Origin: Acrasis kona
Lineage: Eukaryota; Heterolobosea; Eutetramitea; Acrasida; Acrasidae
Length of the DNA stretch: 20,931 nucleotides
Reading direction: 5' to 3'
NCBI GenBank assembly: GCA_026419775.2
Contig: JAOPGA020000266.1
Span: forward strand, 1 to 20,931
Part shown: positions 19,664 through 20,931 of the stretch, piece after piece
Numbering within the stretch: position 1 is the first letter of the stretch
Layout: every line of letters starts with the position of its first letter
Position numbers and translations under genes: made by a program
Notes under the pieces: generated by a model
Seen by the model: the letters and a program-made list of their open reading frames with translations, nothing else
Told to the model about the DNA's origin: nothing
Database searches by the model: none

Positions 19664-19679
19664 AACAATATTTTTGTAA
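19661..19679 (+). terminator. 3'-end signal after the FAH-family gene
   Basis: AATAAA overlaps the TAA stop and TATTTTTGTAA follows, with TGTAA at 19675-19679. Confidence 0.45.
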
Positions 19680-19701
19680 TAACTTGAGCGTTGACTGTAA
19701 G

Positions 19702-20931
19702 ATGTTCAAAGTTTTGGACCAGTTGCTGTCAACGATATCCACTTCGGAGGATGAGATAGAGTGTGCGCAGACGATACTTTATTTAAATAATAGTCTACTA
19801 TCACAAAAAGAAGAAGAATTAAAATCCACCCTCAAATTTTACATTGAGCAAGATATCAAAAGCGATAACCATATACTCAGGATAGCTTGTAATGTTTTGA
19901 AGAGTTCGAAAAGACAATGTTTTGAACCTGCTCTGGCGACAATAGTAATCCTTGTTTAATTTAAAATTAACTTTGGTGTAGGAAATTATAATGGAAAACG
20001 CGAAAGCGAGAAAGTTTCTTGTGAACGAGTACATTGATGGTTTTAATATCATTCTAGAGTTATTCAACAACTCAACGCTTGAAACAATATTAACTCAAAA
20101 CATTGATATAATTATAAGGCTATGCCAAAGTAAAACTAGAGCTAGAAATGCATTTTTTGATTTAAAATGTGATATTAATTGTAAGTATTTTCAATTCATA
20201 AGTTTATAAAAGAAAGTGAGGCACCTTTTATCATCGATTAATGACTACAATAAAAGCGAACCACACATAGATGCTGTTGCTTCGGGACTATGTAGAATAA
20301 TATTTGCATTATCGAAAGAGAGAGAATTGCAAGAGTTGCTAGCTAGTAGCCCGATTGTAGAGGTCTTGACTAACATGATCACTAAAAGTATTGTCCCAGA
20401 TGGAGATCATCCTGCATATCTTAATGATATTATCATTGCTGAGTGCATCCTCTCAAGGCCAGACATCAAATTCCCAGTTGAGTCCCTACAGACGTTGATA
20501 AATCAAGCTGAGCAATTACACCAAGAAGAAAACAGCTATTATATGGCGCTTATCTTATTAATATGTGAGTTTACATTTTGCAATGTCCTACTAATAATAA
20601 CAGCCACTTTAAAATGTAAATGTAAGATAACAGAGCTCGAGTCCATCATTCCCTCGGATTCAAATATAGACTACAACAATATATTTTCGTTTTACGATGA
20701 TTGCATTGAAGAATGTGCTAACATAAGGTATATTCACTATTATATTCATTCATCTAACGGTTGTCTATTAGACTACAACATTATGATGCAAAGTCTGTCA
20801 GCTCTTCCTTATTAAAATTATCAAAAGGATTAAAAACATCAGAAGAATCAAGATTTATATTTTTAAACAATCCCGAAGCATTTGAATCTTTATTGATTAG
20901 TCTTCGAAGTAAGTATCTTCTCCAAAGAAGC
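19702..20931 (+). CDS. Armadillo/HEAT-like helical repeat protein (5' part, runs off the window)
   Basis: Exons so far are 19702-19944, 19982-20180, 20217-20564, 20604-20727 and 20772-20908; introns are 37, 36, 39 and 44 bases, and another donor (GTAAGT) starts at 20909, so the gene continues. The roughly 350 visible residues start MFKVLDQLLSTISTSEDE and consist almost entirely of amphipathic helices with helical-repeat spacing: FNIILELFNNSTLETILTQN, IIRLCQSKTRARNAFF, DAVASGLCRIIFALSKE, LQELLASSPIVEVLTNMI, FLNNPEAFESLLISLR. This resembles an armadillo fold used for protein binding; the family is not recognised. In intron 2 the acceptor is taken at 20216 because the earlier AG at 20212 would give an immediate stop. 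The start is 38 bases after the upstream stop. Confidence 0.7.

Noticed and set aside
1-20931. Ciliate-like genetic code with reassigned stops
   Set aside because: Secure genes end cleanly in TAA (one in TAG) at family-typical lengths, with no in-frame TAA or TAG in conserved parts.

Overview
The window is nuclear DNA from a gene-dense unicellular eukaryote. It is AT-rich, and most genes carry very short introns (32 to 51 bases, GTAAG/GTATG donors, TAG/CAG acceptors, often a CTAAC/CTAAT-like site near the 3' end). Intergenic gaps are often about 40 bases. Almost every clear gene ends in TAA and one ends in TAG, so the standard code fits and a ciliate-type stop reassignment does not. A TTLL-family tubulin glutamylase suggests a lineage with a flagellum or modified microtubules. 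Gene style (tiny introns, bacterial-like metabolic genes) would suit a heterolobosean or similar free-living protist, but I cannot name the species.

Layout. 1-90: 3' end of an unidentified plus-strand gene. 193-2222 (-): TTLL4/5-like tubulin glutamylase, three exons. 2286-3006 (-): N-myristoylated neuronal-calcium-sensor-like EF-hand protein, with two +1 frame changes, each where the zero frame meets TGA. 3350-4099 (+): bacterial RsuA-type pseudouridine synthase without introns. 4143-7702 (-): 1175-residue kinase with two SHOCT-like hairpins, a long coiled coil, a kinase domain, a Pro/Ser-rich acidic linker and a leucine-rich end. Its ATG overlaps, as ATGA, the stop of a small spliced upstream ORF (7699-7969). 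7985-8727 (-): Asp/Glu-racemase-family enzyme.

8760-11790 is different: broken, protein-like frames diverging from about 9380, a spliced trypsin-like serine protease with a C-terminal membrane segment (9768-11242), and the C-terminal part of a tyrosine recombinase (11476-11782). This looks like a decayed mobile or virus-like element, or host debris around one. It is followed by a broken secreted EGF-like gene (11962-12731, -).

From 12979 the window is orderly again: an RCC1-repeat protein (-, five exons), a beta-propeller-like protein (+), then a tightly packed plus-strand series of PRPP synthetase, mitochondrial succinate-semialdehyde dehydrogenase, a bacterial-type fumarylacetoacetate hydrolase and the start of an armadillo/HEAT-like protein that runs off the end.

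The genes do not form one pathway. PRPP synthesis, the GABA shunt (SSADH) and tyrosine-breakdown-type hydrolysis are housekeeping neighbours, and the kinase, calcium sensor and TTLL are signalling or cytoskeletal. A recurring TGTAA, often with AATAAA, just after stop codons is a candidate 3'-end signal. No rRNA, tRNA or CRISPR was recognised.
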